NCBI RefSeq assembly: GCF_031143425.1
Contig: NC_090438.1
Span: 753,203,823 to 753,267,822, forward strand
Direction: 5' to 3'
Length of the DNA: 64,000 bases
Origin: Pleurodeles waltl
Taxonomy: Eukaryota; Chordata; Amphibia; Caudata; Salamandridae
Below, piece after piece: positions 55,842 through 64,000 of the stretch. Made by a program: the position numbers and the translations under genes. Numbering within the stretch: position 1 is the first letter of the stretch; each line of letters begins with the position of its first letter. The notes under the pieces were generated by a model, which worked only from the letters and a program-made list of their open reading frames with translations, did not search any database and was not told the origin of the DNA.

Positions 55842-58800
55842 TTAATCAGATTTAAAAATTCTCAAAGCTAGCAAGCAGTTTTTAAAACCCTTACTTCTGC
55901 ACAGAGGAATAATCCAACGGGCTCTTTGTTTGGAGTATGCGGGGCATTGGAAGAGAATATGAGTTACTGATTCTTCTCTGGCACAGCCCATCGGACACAT
56001 CTTAGAAGAACAACTAAAATTAGACCATTTATAAGTGAGGGAACGCAAAGGAAGAGAGCCCACCCTGAATCTAATGTATAATGAACGAGCAAACGGAGAA
56101 GATACTATATCCATATATTGTGCAAATTCATAATGGCATTTAAAATATAAAAAGTTTCCCGTCATGGATGATGACGAGACAGCGGACAATTGGGAAAGTT
56201 GAACGTGGAGCCAGAAAGCATCCTTTAGTGTCTGGGTTGCGTTCTTAGGGATAGATAATGGTTCCTTCCAATAGGACCCCAAACCAAGAAGCGAGAGGGT
56301 CCTTTCTACATATGCACACCACTTGATTTTGGAGCTAGTGTTGTTGGCCATCAAGTTAGCTAGCGCACATCTATAATGGACAAGAGAATCTGATGACCAT
56401 AAGCGAATCCAGTACAACAGGGGCTTGAGTGCAACGATCTGGCTGATAGAAGGGAGATTTAGGTCCATGCGTATTGGGAGCAGTGGGGTACTGGAAGGAA
56501 CTCTTAGCAATGACCTTATGAAAGAGTTCTCCACTTTTATCAAATCATCCAGGCAACAGTGGCCCCACAGTTCAGCTCCATAGATTGCTCCCCCTCTTGC
56601 TTGTAGTTTATAAATTTCTACTGCGGGCGTCATGGCAAAGCTAGGAGATCTAGCTGCAAATCTTGCAATGCCACTCGCTCGCTGTTGCAATCGTAAAGTT
56701 GCCTTCTGGATGTGGCGCTGCCACTTGTGCGAGTCTTCTAGTTTCAGGCCTAAATAATCAAAATCGCTGACTCTTTCCAGCGCGGCACCCTCTAAATAGA
56801 TAGGTCGTCTCATTCTGCCTTTCCTATCGCCAAACACCATGCACTTGGTTTTTAATCGGTTGATTTCGAGCCCATAATCATTGCAATAGTCAATGAATCT
56901 TGAAAGCAGGGTTGAAAGGCCTGTGGCTGTTTGAGAAACCAGCAGGGTGTCATCGGCAAAAAGAAGGCAGGGGATCTTCTGCCCTCCTATTTTAGGCGAG
57001 TCGTTAGAGCACTCCATAAGATAAGGGATGCATGCGTTTATGAAGAGAAGGAATAAGGTAGGGGCAAGAACACAACCTTGTCTTACACCTCGGGCAGTAA
57101 GGAATTTTTCTGTTAATTCACCTTGTGGGCCCCATCTAATTCTACCATAGTTGCCAGTGTAAAGATCCCTGATAATATTTAAAATAGAGCACGGGACTCC
57201 TATTTTAGACAGAACTTCCCACAGTTTGTGGCGGGGTACTAGATCAAAGGCCGATTTTAGATCTACAAATGCTACATATAGGTGGCCTAAGTCAACATCG
57301 ACAACTTTCCATTTAATAGAAGTAAAACGAAATATCTGATCTAATGTGCTAATTTTTTCTCTGAAGCCCGCTTGTAGATGATTTAAGATTTGATTTTCAA
57401 CTAGCCACTTGTTCAGCCTGCTCAACAACTGATAACAGAAAAAAATTTTAAGGTTGTCGAGGAGGCTGATGGGTCTATAATTACCCGGGTTGTTCCTCTC
57501 TCCTTTCTTATGGATGGGCACTATAATCGCCTCTTTCCATGAGTCAGGATAAATTCTGCTAGTCAAGATGGCATTAGAAAGTCTGTTAATATATGGGCCC
57601 CAGGTGTTCTGGTCCACTTTAAACATATCAGAGGGGATCCCGTCCATCCCAGGGGCTTTTGCTGCTTTCTGAGCTGCAATGGCCGACACAGTTTCGTTCA
57701 GTGTAAAAGGGGGCAAGAAAGCCATAGACTCGTCAAAAGTTGTTGGCTCCTCCGAAATTATGTCAGAAATATGACTTGCCAACAATGGTCCATACAATTC
57801 CTTAAAGTAGGAGAGCCAGATGTCAGGAGAAATATAAGACTCCAGGTGAGATGCGCGGTTCTGATCACCACAGGAAACTAGGAGCCAGAACCGTTTTGAA
57901 TCATGGACGGTAGCTGCCTCAAGTAAATTGCTCCATAGCCCCTCTTCGTACTCGAATTTACTTTTGTTGCAAGTAGAAGCATAATGACGTCTAGCAATGA
58001 TGATGCCTGATCTGTCATTGGTCTTTAGCGCGATGGCCAAAGTATTTTTGGCCTCCCTACACCTCTTGTTGAACCATTTAGTATGTGGTCGAATACAGGA
58101 AATAGTCAGTGGCCTTGGACGTTTAGTAAACAGCTCTTTCAAAGTAGAAAAAAGGTCCAAATGAAGAGGCAATATTTCTAATGGAGCCAGAATAAGGTTG
58201 GTATCAAATAACTGGTGAGAAGAGGTTAGGGCACGCAATTTTCCTTGAAGCTTGTTTGATTGCACAAAGGAGTCCCACCTGACTGTACGCCTATTACTGG
58301 ACAGCTCCATAGCAGTAGAGGAGACAGGGGGAAGTGCGACCCCTACTAGGAGAGAACTCTTGTATGTGATCTGGAGGGGAGCATGATCACTAGTATGGGG
58401 AAGACCCACCTCTAAGTCTAGAATATGGTGCCATAGTCTTAAGTCAAAGAGGATATAATCCAATTTGTTACTATATGAGCCCCTGAAGAAGGTTGATCTG
58501 GCCGGAATGTCCGCTGGAAAGCGGCCATTACCCAAACGAAGGCCATGGGATATCATGAGGTCCACTATCTGTGAGGCCCTAACGCTTGGTTTATATGAAT
58601 TTTGCTGGGTAGAATGAAAAGTCACAGGAGGAGGGATATTCCATACACTATCTTCAGACTGCATGACCTCTATGTGATCTGCATTAAGTTCAAGTAGAAC
58701 GTTAAAGTCACCAGCTATTATGATATGATATTTGAGGCGAAGGTCTGAGATTAAGATATTCAGTAGCTCGACAATGGGAGATCGGTGATTTGAGGGTCCC

Positions 58801-59291
58801 GGTCTGCTATAAATATTTAGACAAAGGACAGGAGTGCCTGAGGCTGGGTAGATAGCAACGGCCAAAATATCATGGGAATCCACATATATCTCCTTTGTAC
58901 CACTCCCCTCTATAGATTTTACCCATGTGATTAAACCCCCTGCCGCCCTGCCAGCTAAAGATGGCTTAGCAGGCTTGAAAAAGGAACTATACCCTTGTTT
59001 GTATGTACAATGCGTTGCCCATGTTTCCTGGAACATGCAAACGTTAAAATTTCCAACGAGTGCCCCCCACTCAGTGTCAACAAGTTTGCTGTTAATGCCA
59101 GCCACATTCCAGGATAAAAGTTTTGCTGTGTGCTGGACACAAGAAATGTTTGAGTTCGTGGTAGTATCAACTTGGACGTAACTGGCAACGGGGTTCGCCT
59201 TGAATAAACTTGTGGTATTATTAATAGTTCCAGGTTGTGAGTCCGATAAAAGAAGAGAGGCTGGGCAGGGTGAATTAGATGGAAAGTTCAT
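55842..59291 (-). CDS. LINE ORF2: APE endonuclease-reverse transcriptase, 1149 aa, intact
   Basis: The endonuclease occupies about residues 56-310: LLSWNVAGIN (Asn62), CMFQETW (Glu89), IIAGDFNV (Asp195, Asn197), LDYILFD (Asp278), HTSDHAPL (Asp302, His303). All catalytic residues are present. RT spans about 535-830: APGMDGIPSDMF, NYRPISLLDNL, QAGFREKISTLDQI, YVAFVDLKSAFD (Asp677), GVRQGCVLAPTLF and LLFADDTLLVS (Asp780-781). The C-terminus has a CCHC-like cluster (CPMGCAREESVTHILFQCPA) near residues 1105-1125. The enzyme nicks target DNA and copies its own RNA at the nick. Start at 59291 is the first ATG of an uninterrupted frame. There is no RNase H domain. Confidence 0.95.
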   Translation of the reverse strand: MNFPSNSPCPASLLLSDSQPGTINNTTSLFKANPVASYVQVDTTTNSNISCVQHTAKLLSWNVAGINSKLVDTEWGALVGNFNVCMFQETWATHCTYKQGYSSFFKPAKPSLAGRAAGGLITWVKSIEGSGTKEIYVDSHDILAVAIYPASGTPVLCLNIYSRPGPSNHRSPIVELLNILISDLRLKYHIIIAGDFNVLLELNADHIEVMQSEDSVWNIPPPVTFHSTQQNSYKPSVRASQIVDLMISHGLRLGNGRFPADIPARSTFFRGSYSNKLDYILFDLRLWHHILDLEVGLPHTSDHAPLQITYKSSLLVGVALPPVSSTAMELSSNRRTVRWDSFVQSNKLQGKLRALTSSHQLFDTNLILAPLEILPLHLDLFSTLKELFTKRPRPLTISCIRPHTKWFNKRCREAKNTLAIALKTNDRSGIIIARRHYASTCNKSKFEYEEGLWSNLLEAATVHDSKRFWLLVSCGDQNRASHLESYISPDIWLSYFKELYGPLLASHISDIISEEPTTFDESMAFLPPFTLNETVSAIAAQKAAKAPGMDGIPSDMFKVDQNTWGPYINRLSNAILTSRIYPDSWKEAIIVPIHKKGERNNPGNYRPISLLDNLKIFFCYQLLSRLNKWLVENQILNHLQAGFREKISTLDQIFRFTSIKWKVVDVDLGHLYVAFVDLKSAFDLVPRHKLWEVLSKIGVPCSILNIIRDLYTGNYGRIRWGPQGELTEKFLTARGVRQGCVLAPTLFLLFINACIPYLMECSNDSPKIGGQKIPCLLFADDTLLVSQTATGLSTLLSRFIDYCNDYGLEINRLKTKCMVFGDRKGRMRRPIYLEGAALERVSDFDYLGLKLEDSHKWQRHIQKATLRLQQRASGIARFAARSPSFAMTPAVEIYKLQARGGAIYGAELWGHCCLDDLIKVENSFIRSLLRVPSSTPLLPIRMDLNLPSISQIVALKPLLYWIRLWSSDSLVHYRCALANLMANNTSSKIKWCAYVERTLSLLGLGSYWKEPLSIPKNATQTLKDAFWLHVQLSQLSAVSSSSMTGNFLYFKCHYEFAQYMDIVSSPFARSLYIRFRVGSLPLRSLTYKWSNFSCSSKMCPMGCAREESVTHILFQCPAYSKQRARWIIPLCRSKGFKNCLLALRIFKSD

Positions 59292-59449
59292 GGCTGCTGT
59301 GGCTGTGCAAAGGTTGGTGAAACATAGTCAGTCAATATCCGAGGTAGCCCCAGGATCATGGGTTAGTTGGGCCCTTGAAGCAGGGCCAAAACAGAACTTA
59401 GGGGCCAAATCAGGGAGTGGATCTCTCTGGACCTGATGGCCTGTTGGTC

Positions 59450-60616
59450 TTATGTCTTGAGTAGTTGTAAAATGGTTCGGGCCAAATTGGCTGATCTAGT
59501 GGAAGGATTCGCACGCATATAGCTAGCAATAGGACAGCTAGCTGAAAGAGTAATTGCTGAGGACTTCCTGCGTATAGACCGTGCTTCCATTTCCATGAGG
59601 CCTGCTGCCAAATGTGGGCTTTTAAGACTAAGTGTTATAAAGTCACTAGGACCAGAGAGACCAGGGGAACCATTAGATCGCTCGACAGATACAATGTCAT
59701 CATGGATGATTGAGCCACAACCCCTGGTATGTCTCACCCAGTGCAAGACCTTGTTTGTTAGTGAGGCTTTGTCTTCTCTCACGTTTGGGGGCAAAGGTGG
59801 AACATTGCACATGTATATGTAGTTATTGCTAATTAATTTATGATTGTGGTATAAAGCTTTGGTAGTATCCCATTTGAAGGGAACATTAGGAAGGAGAGGG
59901 GTAGTTCTTCCAAAAGAGGACGTAAGCTGTTTTGCAGGACACTGATCGTCTATGGGACCTGCAGCACAAGCTAGTGGCAGAAGAGGCCCGTTTGGAAAAA
60001 CGCCTTTTGCAGGTGGATGCTTGGTAGGCAAAAGGTTTGAGTTAGGCTCGCTAATAGGGGAAGGATATTTGCTTTTAAGAAGGGTGGTGATCTCAAGCAA
60101 TAATGCTCTCAACTCGCTAACTTCAGTCTTAAGGCTACACACCAATGTGAACAAATCATTTTGTAGAGGAGGACTCACTATACATGGCAGAGCTGAGACG
60201 GCTGGTTGCTGATTGTCCGAGTCAATGGATGCCAGCGGAGAAAAACGATTAGAGCATAAAATTGAAGGGTGAGGTGTGCAGGCTCTAAGAGCATCTACAT
60301 CGGAATAGAGTGTAGGGAGGGCAATAGGATCTTGGCAAGGCAACGACTGTTGGAGTGGTTGGTGAGATGAGGCGACAGAATGAGAGTTAACAACAGTATG
60401 TGAACTAGATGTTAGAAATGGAATAAGCGTGCCAGATTTTGAGCCCTTTCGACTAGGCTTCTCCTTGTTGTTTAGAATCTGTTCTACCTCTTCTATTAAA
60501 TCATCTATTTCCTTGGCAACATGGCTAGTGTGGGGTAACATAGTCTTATTGATTTTGAGTATTTTGGATTTGCCAGAGCCTAAAGTCGGGCTGTCTTTGG
60601 CCTTACGCTTCCCCAT
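59450..60616 (-). CDS. LINE ORF1 protein, 388 aa, intact
   Basis: It starts MGKRKAKDSPTLGSGKSKIL, a basic N-terminus. A short helical region (VAKEIDDLIEEVEQILNN, residues 33-50) and a coiled-coil-like stretch (LQNDLFTLVCSLKTEVSELR, residues 151-183 overall) would allow oligomers. Residues about 264-358 (NNYIYMCNVPPLPPNVREDK ... DFITLSLKSPHL) look like an RRM-type fold followed by a basic region (SIRRKSSAITLS). No CCHC knuckle is visible. The likely role is RNA binding and chaperoning of LINE RNA, as for other LINE ORF1 proteins; this is inferred from order and composition. It lies 158 bp upstream of ORF2 on the same strand. Confidence 0.85.
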   Translation of the reverse strand: MGKRKAKDSPTLGSGKSKILKINKTMLPHTSHVAKEIDDLIEEVEQILNNKEKPSRKGSKSGTLIPFLTSSSHTVVNSHSVASSHQPLQQSLPCQDPIALPTLYSDVDALRACTPHPSILCSNRFSPLASIDSDNQQPAVSALPCIVSPPLQNDLFTLVCSLKTEVSELRALLLEITTLLKSKYPSPISEPNSNLLPTKHPPAKGVFPNGPLLPLACAAGPIDDQCPAKQLTSSFGRTTPLLPNVPFKWDTTKALYHNHKLISNNYIYMCNVPPLPPNVREDKASLTNKVLHWVRHTRGCGSIIHDDIVSVERSNGSPGLSGPSDFITLSLKSPHLAAGLMEMEARSIRRKSSAITLSASCPIASYMRANPSTRSANLARTILQLLKT

Positions 60617-60798
60617 TGGCGAATGGTACTATGTCACAATGTAGAGGAGAGATTGGAGTACTTCCCTATGCAGGAGGGACAATTGCTGTGCCTTAGGACC
60701 AAGAGAGGTGGCCCAGCCCGGCCTCCTTCGGCCTCTGACGGGCACGGACGGGCCCGCCCTTGGCCCGGGCTTCGCCCGGGCACGCCCGCGCGCGTCCC
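60617..60798 (-). other. LINE 5' UTR linker between monomers and ORF1
   Basis: GC-rich part with the near-palindrome GCCCGGGCTTCGCCCGGGC (about 60763-60781), able to form a short hairpin in RNA. The segment next to ORF1 is non-repetitive. CpG is dense (60720-60800). Confidence 0.65.
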
Positions 60799-61691
60799 GC
60801 GAGCGGGAGCGCAAAGGAAGAATTTAAAGGGCTCCTGCCCTTGAGCTCTGGTGCTCCGATGTCAGCCCCCAGGTGAGGAGAGTCAAACCAATAGCGCAAC
60901 CCGCGTCCCCGCGAGCGGGAGCGCAAAGGAAGAATTTAAAGGGCTCCTGCCCTTGAGCTCTGGTGCTCCGATGTCAGCCCCCAGGTGAGGAGAGTCAAAC
61001 CAATAGCGCAACCCGCGTCCCCGCGAGCGGGAGCGCAAAGGAAGAATTTAAAGGGCTCCTGCCCTTGAGCTCTGGTGCTCCGATGTCAGCCCCCAGGTGA
61101 GGAGAGTCAAACCAATAGCGCAACCCGCGTCCCCGCGAGCGGGAGCGCAAAGGAAGAATTTAAAGGGCTCCTGCCCTTGAGCTCTGGTGCTCCGATGTCA
61201 GCCCCCAGGTGAGGAGAGTCAAACCAATAGCGCAACCCGCGTCCCCGCGAGCGGGAGCGCAAAGGAAGAATTTAAAGGGCTCCTGCCCTTGAGCTCTGGT
61301 GCTCCGATATCAGCCCCCAGGTGAGGAGAGTCAAACCAATAGCGCAACCCGCGTCCCCGCGAGCGGGAGCGCAAAGGAAGAATTTAAAGGGCTCCTGCCC
61401 TTGAGCTCTGGTGCTCCGATGTCAGCCCCCAGGTGAGGAGAGTCAAACCAATAGCGCAACCCGCGTCCCCGCGAGCGGGAGCGCAAAGGAAGAATTTAAA
61501 GGGCTCCTGCCCTTGAGCTCTGGTGCTCCGATGTCAGCCCCCAGGTGAGGAGAGTCAAACCAATAGCGCAACCCGCGTCCCCGCGAGCGGGAGCGCAAAG
61601 GAAGAATTTAAAGGGCTCCCGCCCTTGAGCTCTGGTGCTCCGATATCAGCCCCCAGGTGAGGAGAGTCAAACCAATAGCGCAACCCGCGTC
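60799..61691 (-). promoter_or_regulatory. Eight tandem 112-bp monomers, likely LINE promoter
   Basis: GCGAGCGGGAGCGC starts at 60799, 60911, 61023, 61135, 61247, 61359, 61471 and 61583 (exact 112-bp period). Copies differ by only single bases (for example GATATC instead of GATGTC in copies 5 and 8; CCCGCCC in copy 8). On the transcript strand each unit has CCTTTAAATTCTTCC, a TATA-like TTTAAA, downstream of CGGAGCACCAGAGCTCAAGG. As in mouse L1, repeated monomers at the 5' end probably carry the promoter. The activity is inferred. Confidence 0.85.
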
Positions 61692-61704
61692 CACCTGCTC
61701 CTAT

Positions 61705-62560
61705 GGTTCTGACGTTCGAACCGGAGGATATTATCCACCCCACATCTTCGCTTTGGCTACCACCCCCGAAGGTGGTGGATTTTGTGGAAGCCCACATTAG
61801 ACACAGCTTCGATAAGGATATTCGCTCTAGGCTAAGGTCTGAGTGCCCCAGGCCAGATTTTCCCTCCAAGGTTACCGAAACCCCCGAATTAGATCCTACT
61901 CTGGTGACTTTCCTCAAGAAATCTGCAAAGGACCCAAAGAAGGGTATTGATCGTGCCTGGCGCGGATGCCAGGATAAACTGTTGGACATTTCCGGTCCCT
62001 TAACAAAAATTTTGGAGTTAGCCTTTCAGGCCAAGGAGTCGGGTGAACCGATCAACCCGGACATTTTAGTGGGTTGGGCTCAGAGAGCTCTTTGCTTCTT
62101 GGGCAATGCCAATTGCGCCATATCTTCAGAACGTCGCAGGTCGGTACTGATGAAGCTAGACCCCAAGTTGGCGGACATCGCTGCATCTGAATCTGGTCCT
62201 GTGGCTCAGGGTTTACTGTTTGGATCCCCCTTTATGAAGGAACTGTCCAAGTTCGTTTCCACATACGCCAGTTTGGACAAGGCACAAGGATCCATCAGGA
62301 GAGTGCTACGTCCACTTTTTTGAGGGGCCAGAAGCTACAGAGGGCGTGCCTTCGGCCGCTTCAACCAACAAGGCCCTCAACGTGGCTTCTACCAGCAAGG
62401 AAGAGGAGGTTATCAGGAGTACGATTCCTCCTCCTCTACCTTCTACCCGTCGAGACCAAGATCTGGTCGAGGCAGATTCCGCAGGGGGAGTTCCAAAGGT
62501 CATCAATCCTTCTCCCAAGAGTCGGGAGGCACAGGTGAGCTTGATTGTAAGTTCAGAGGT
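61705..62560 (+). pseudogene. DIRS-C Gag, C-terminal part, one nonsense codon
   Basis: From 61705 the frame reads LTFEPEDIIHPTSSLW and continues through KRAWRG-like IDRAWRGCQDKLLDIS, LVGWAQRALCFLGNAN and ASLDKAQGSIRRVL to TGA at 62321. The same frame then continues as GARSYRGRAFGRFNQQGPQR and GRGRFRRGSS, an Arg/Gly-rich RNA-binding tail. A single TGA, probably from CGA, splits Gag. The N-terminal half is at 54930-55378, before the LINE. The 1-1372 fossil aligns with this portion. Confidence 0.8.
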
Positions 62561-63371
62561 AATGTTGGGGGGCAGAACTCAGTGTTTTTTGAAGGCTTGG
62601 CGCCTTATTTCTTCAGATGTTTGGGTCTTAGAGACCGTGCAGGGGTTCAAGCTAGAATTTTACGAGTCCCCTCATCAACACTACCTTCCCAGGCAAATAT
62701 ATTTTCCCTTCAAGAGCACAGTCACATTTCTGCAGAAATTTCAGCTCTAGTAAAGAAGGGCGCCGTTGTCAAAGTTCCTCGTCACCCTTCAGGTTTTGTC
62801 AGCCCAGTATTCCTAGTGGACAAGAAAGGTGGCGTTTCTCGCCTGGTTCTAAACTTAAAAGACTTCAACGGTTTTTTGCTATATCGCCATTTCAAGATGG
62901 AGGGTATCCATTTGCTGAGGGACGTTCTCCAAGAGGGAGACTGGCTGGTCCGCTTAGATCTAAAGGACGCTTACCTGACCATTCCTATTTTTCCTCCACA
63001 CCGGAGATTTCTCCAGTTCTATTGGGAGACCGAATACTACGAGTACAAAGTTCTCCCCTTTGGTCTGTCTTCTGCCCCTTGGTGTTTCACGAAGGTAATG
63101 CGCCCAGTCGTAGAATTCCTTCGCTCTCAAGGTGTCCGGTTAATAATTTATCAAGACGACATTCTGATCATGGCTCAAGACCGAGACCTTCTGTTGTCCC
63201 ATCTGGAATGTTCAGTGTCTCTACTTCAGAGTCTGGGTTTCATTATCAATGCCCAGAAATCCATTCTGGTTCCCTCTCAACGGATAGACTTTCTGGGTTT
63301 CCAGATAGACTTGATACAATCTCTATTGATTTCCCCCCCCCCGGGAAGATTCATTCAATCAAGAGAGAGTT
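62400..63371 (+). pseudogene. DIRS-C reverse transcriptase, two frameshifts
   Basis: The pol start overlaps gag in another frame: LGGRTQCFLKAWRLISSDVW and WVLETVQGFKLEFYESPHQH (to 62750). A 1-base shift near 62730 moves to the 62582-63373 frame: VKKGAVVKVPRHPSGFVSPV, FLVDKKGGVSRLVLNLKDFN, VRLDLKDAYLTIPI (catalytic Asp), VLPFGLSSAPWCFTKVM, IIYQDDILIMA (YQDD, both Asp). A C10 run at 63336-63345 then shifts the frame again into RNase H. Two small shifts at homopolymers could be real or assembly errors. The enzyme would make cDNA for circularisation. Confidence 0.85.
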
Positions 63372-64000
63372 GAGGTCTCTATTATCCAAACAGACTGTAT
63401 CATTGAGGGCGATTGCCCGCATGATGAGCCTGCTTTCTTCTTCGATTCAGGCGATTTTCCCGGGTCCCTTGCATTACCGAGCCCTTCAACGTTTGAAGAT
63501 ATCTCATCTTCAGAAAGGTCTCAGCTATGCAGATCAGGTTCCCCTATCCGAGGAGTCTCGTTCAGAGATGAATTGGTGGTTGGATCATATGGAAGCCTGG
63601 AACGGCAGGGCCATCTTCAGCTCTTTTCCAGACGTAGTGATAGAGTCCGACGCCAGTCGTTGGGGCTGGGGAGCCCGGTGCGGATCAGGGTCCACAGGAG
63701 GCAGATGGTCCAGCACGGAGTTGGATCTACACATCAATTGTTTGGAACTCCTAGCCGGCTCATTTGCAATCAAGAGTCTTTCTCCCATCAGCGCGAACTG
63801 CTGTATTCTCCTTCGCATGGACAATATCTCGGCGGTGAGATATGTCAACAAGTTGGGGGGAACTCGTTCCCGCATTTTAGCGGAGATAGCCAAGGAGTTT
63901 TGGCACTTTTGCCTTCAGCACAAGATTTCAGTTGTGGCAGAGTACCTTCCAGGGGCCAACAATTTGGTGGCGGACTGGAACTCTCGTCACCTGAGAGACT
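63372..64000 (+). pseudogene. DIRS-C RNase H, truncated by window end
   Basis: The frame reads KRELRSLLSKQTVSLRAIAR, MNWWLDHMEAWNGRAIF, DVVIESDASRWGWGARCGSG (Asp), LHINCLELLAGSFAIKS (Glu), RMDNISAVRYVNKLGGTRS (Asp) and AEYLPGANNLVADWNSRHL. All acidic catalytic positions are seen. Classed as pseudogene because the frame is joined to RT only across a C10 frameshift. The window ends before the recombinase. Confidence 0.82.

Larger units (their letters stand above)
55379..61691 (-). mobile_element. Full-length LINE with two intact ORFs and a monomer-array 5' UTR
   Basis: On the minus strand the order is eight 112-bp 5' monomers (61691-60799), a 180-bp linker, ORF1 (60616-59450), a 158-bp gap, ORF2 (59291-55842) and a 460-bp 3' UTR ending ATAATGATGATG. 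The target duplication is CACCTGCTCCTAT, 13 bp, perfect at 55366-55378 and 61692-61704. Length is 6313 bp. No stop or frameshift is present in either ORF. A perfect target duplication, near-identical monomers and intact ORFs indicate a recent insertion. The clade is uncertain: the RT and endonuclease blocks are of the APE-type LINE class. Confidence 0.92.
54365..64000 (+). mobile_element. DIRS-C: DIRS-type retrotransposon split by a LINE; runs off the window
   Basis: Gag, RT and RNase H lie in order on the plus strand: 54930-55378, then 61705-64000 after the 6.3-kb LINE. The window ends inside RNase H, so recombinase and right terminus are outside. It belongs to a different DIRS lineage from DIRS-A and -B: the Gag lacks the CLWCLE block and instead matches the fossil at 329-1372. 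Lesions are one TGA in gag and two 1-base frameshifts in RT, so the element is fairly young but already broken. Confidence 0.8.

Noticed and set aside
60763..60781. Terminator-like hairpin in the LINE 5' linker
   Set aside because: GC palindrome without a T-run, in a eukaryotic context. An RNA hairpin is possible but not a terminator.
1..64000. CRISPR array
   Set aside because: The 112-, 64- and 54-bp arrays have no repeat-spacer structure, and the sequence is eukaryotic.
1..64000. tRNA or rRNA genes
   Set aside because: I found no clear tRNA A/B box pair at the right spacing and no rRNA block, by eye only.

Overview
This window looks like vertebrate, probably salamander (newt-type), intergenic DNA. 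I see no convincing host gene. Almost everything recognisable is a transposable element, often one inside another. Harbinger elements with Myb-like genes, DIRS-type tyrosine-recombinase retrotransposons, Ty3/gypsy, an endogenous retrovirus, Penelope-like and several LINE lineages occur together, separated by AT-rich decayed DNA. That mixture is what is known of giant salamander genomes. The species call is inference; the element calls rest on visible protein motifs and repeat boundaries.

Layout. 0-7 kb: a decayed DIRS-type gag cut by a minus-strand Ty3/gypsy element with both LTRs (1373-6761). 7-12.4 kb: AT-rich, nothing recognisable. 12.4-16.6 kb: a LINE RT fossil, then a plus-strand endogenous retrovirus with two LTRs and a gutted pol. 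16.6-25.7 kb: mostly unassigned, with an 83-bp minisatellite in a possible LTR, a GGT-rich tract and a palindromic MITE. 25.7-35.2 kb: a three-level nest, in which DIRS-A is split by DIRS-B and DIRS-B is split at its left terminus by a 5'-truncated Penelope-like element. 36.3-37.2 kb: short tandem repeats. 37.5-49.3 kb: a long Harbinger element (15-bp terminal inverted repeats, AAA flanks) with a decayed transposase, two different Myb/SANT-like genes (one apparently intact, three exons), several internal satellites and an inserted L2/CR1-like LINE. 51-54 kb: LINE tails and a ~400-bp tandem repeat. 54.4-64 kb: DIRS-C, whose gag is split by a 6.3-kb LINE with two intact ORFs, eight 112-bp promoter-like monomers and a 13-bp target-site duplication.

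How parts work together. The Harbinger transposase (DDE nuclease) and the Myb-like proteins are the known two-component machinery of that superfamily. LINE ORF1 and ORF2 form one retrotransposition unit, probably transcribed from the monomer array. DIRS elements encode Gag, RT/RNase H and a tyrosine recombinase between inverted terminal repeats. The best-preserved units are the LINE at 55379-61691 and the Harbinger Myb-like gene at 41564-43112. The other coding regions carry stops, frameshifts or deletions, commonly at homopolymer C runs or at likely CpG sites.
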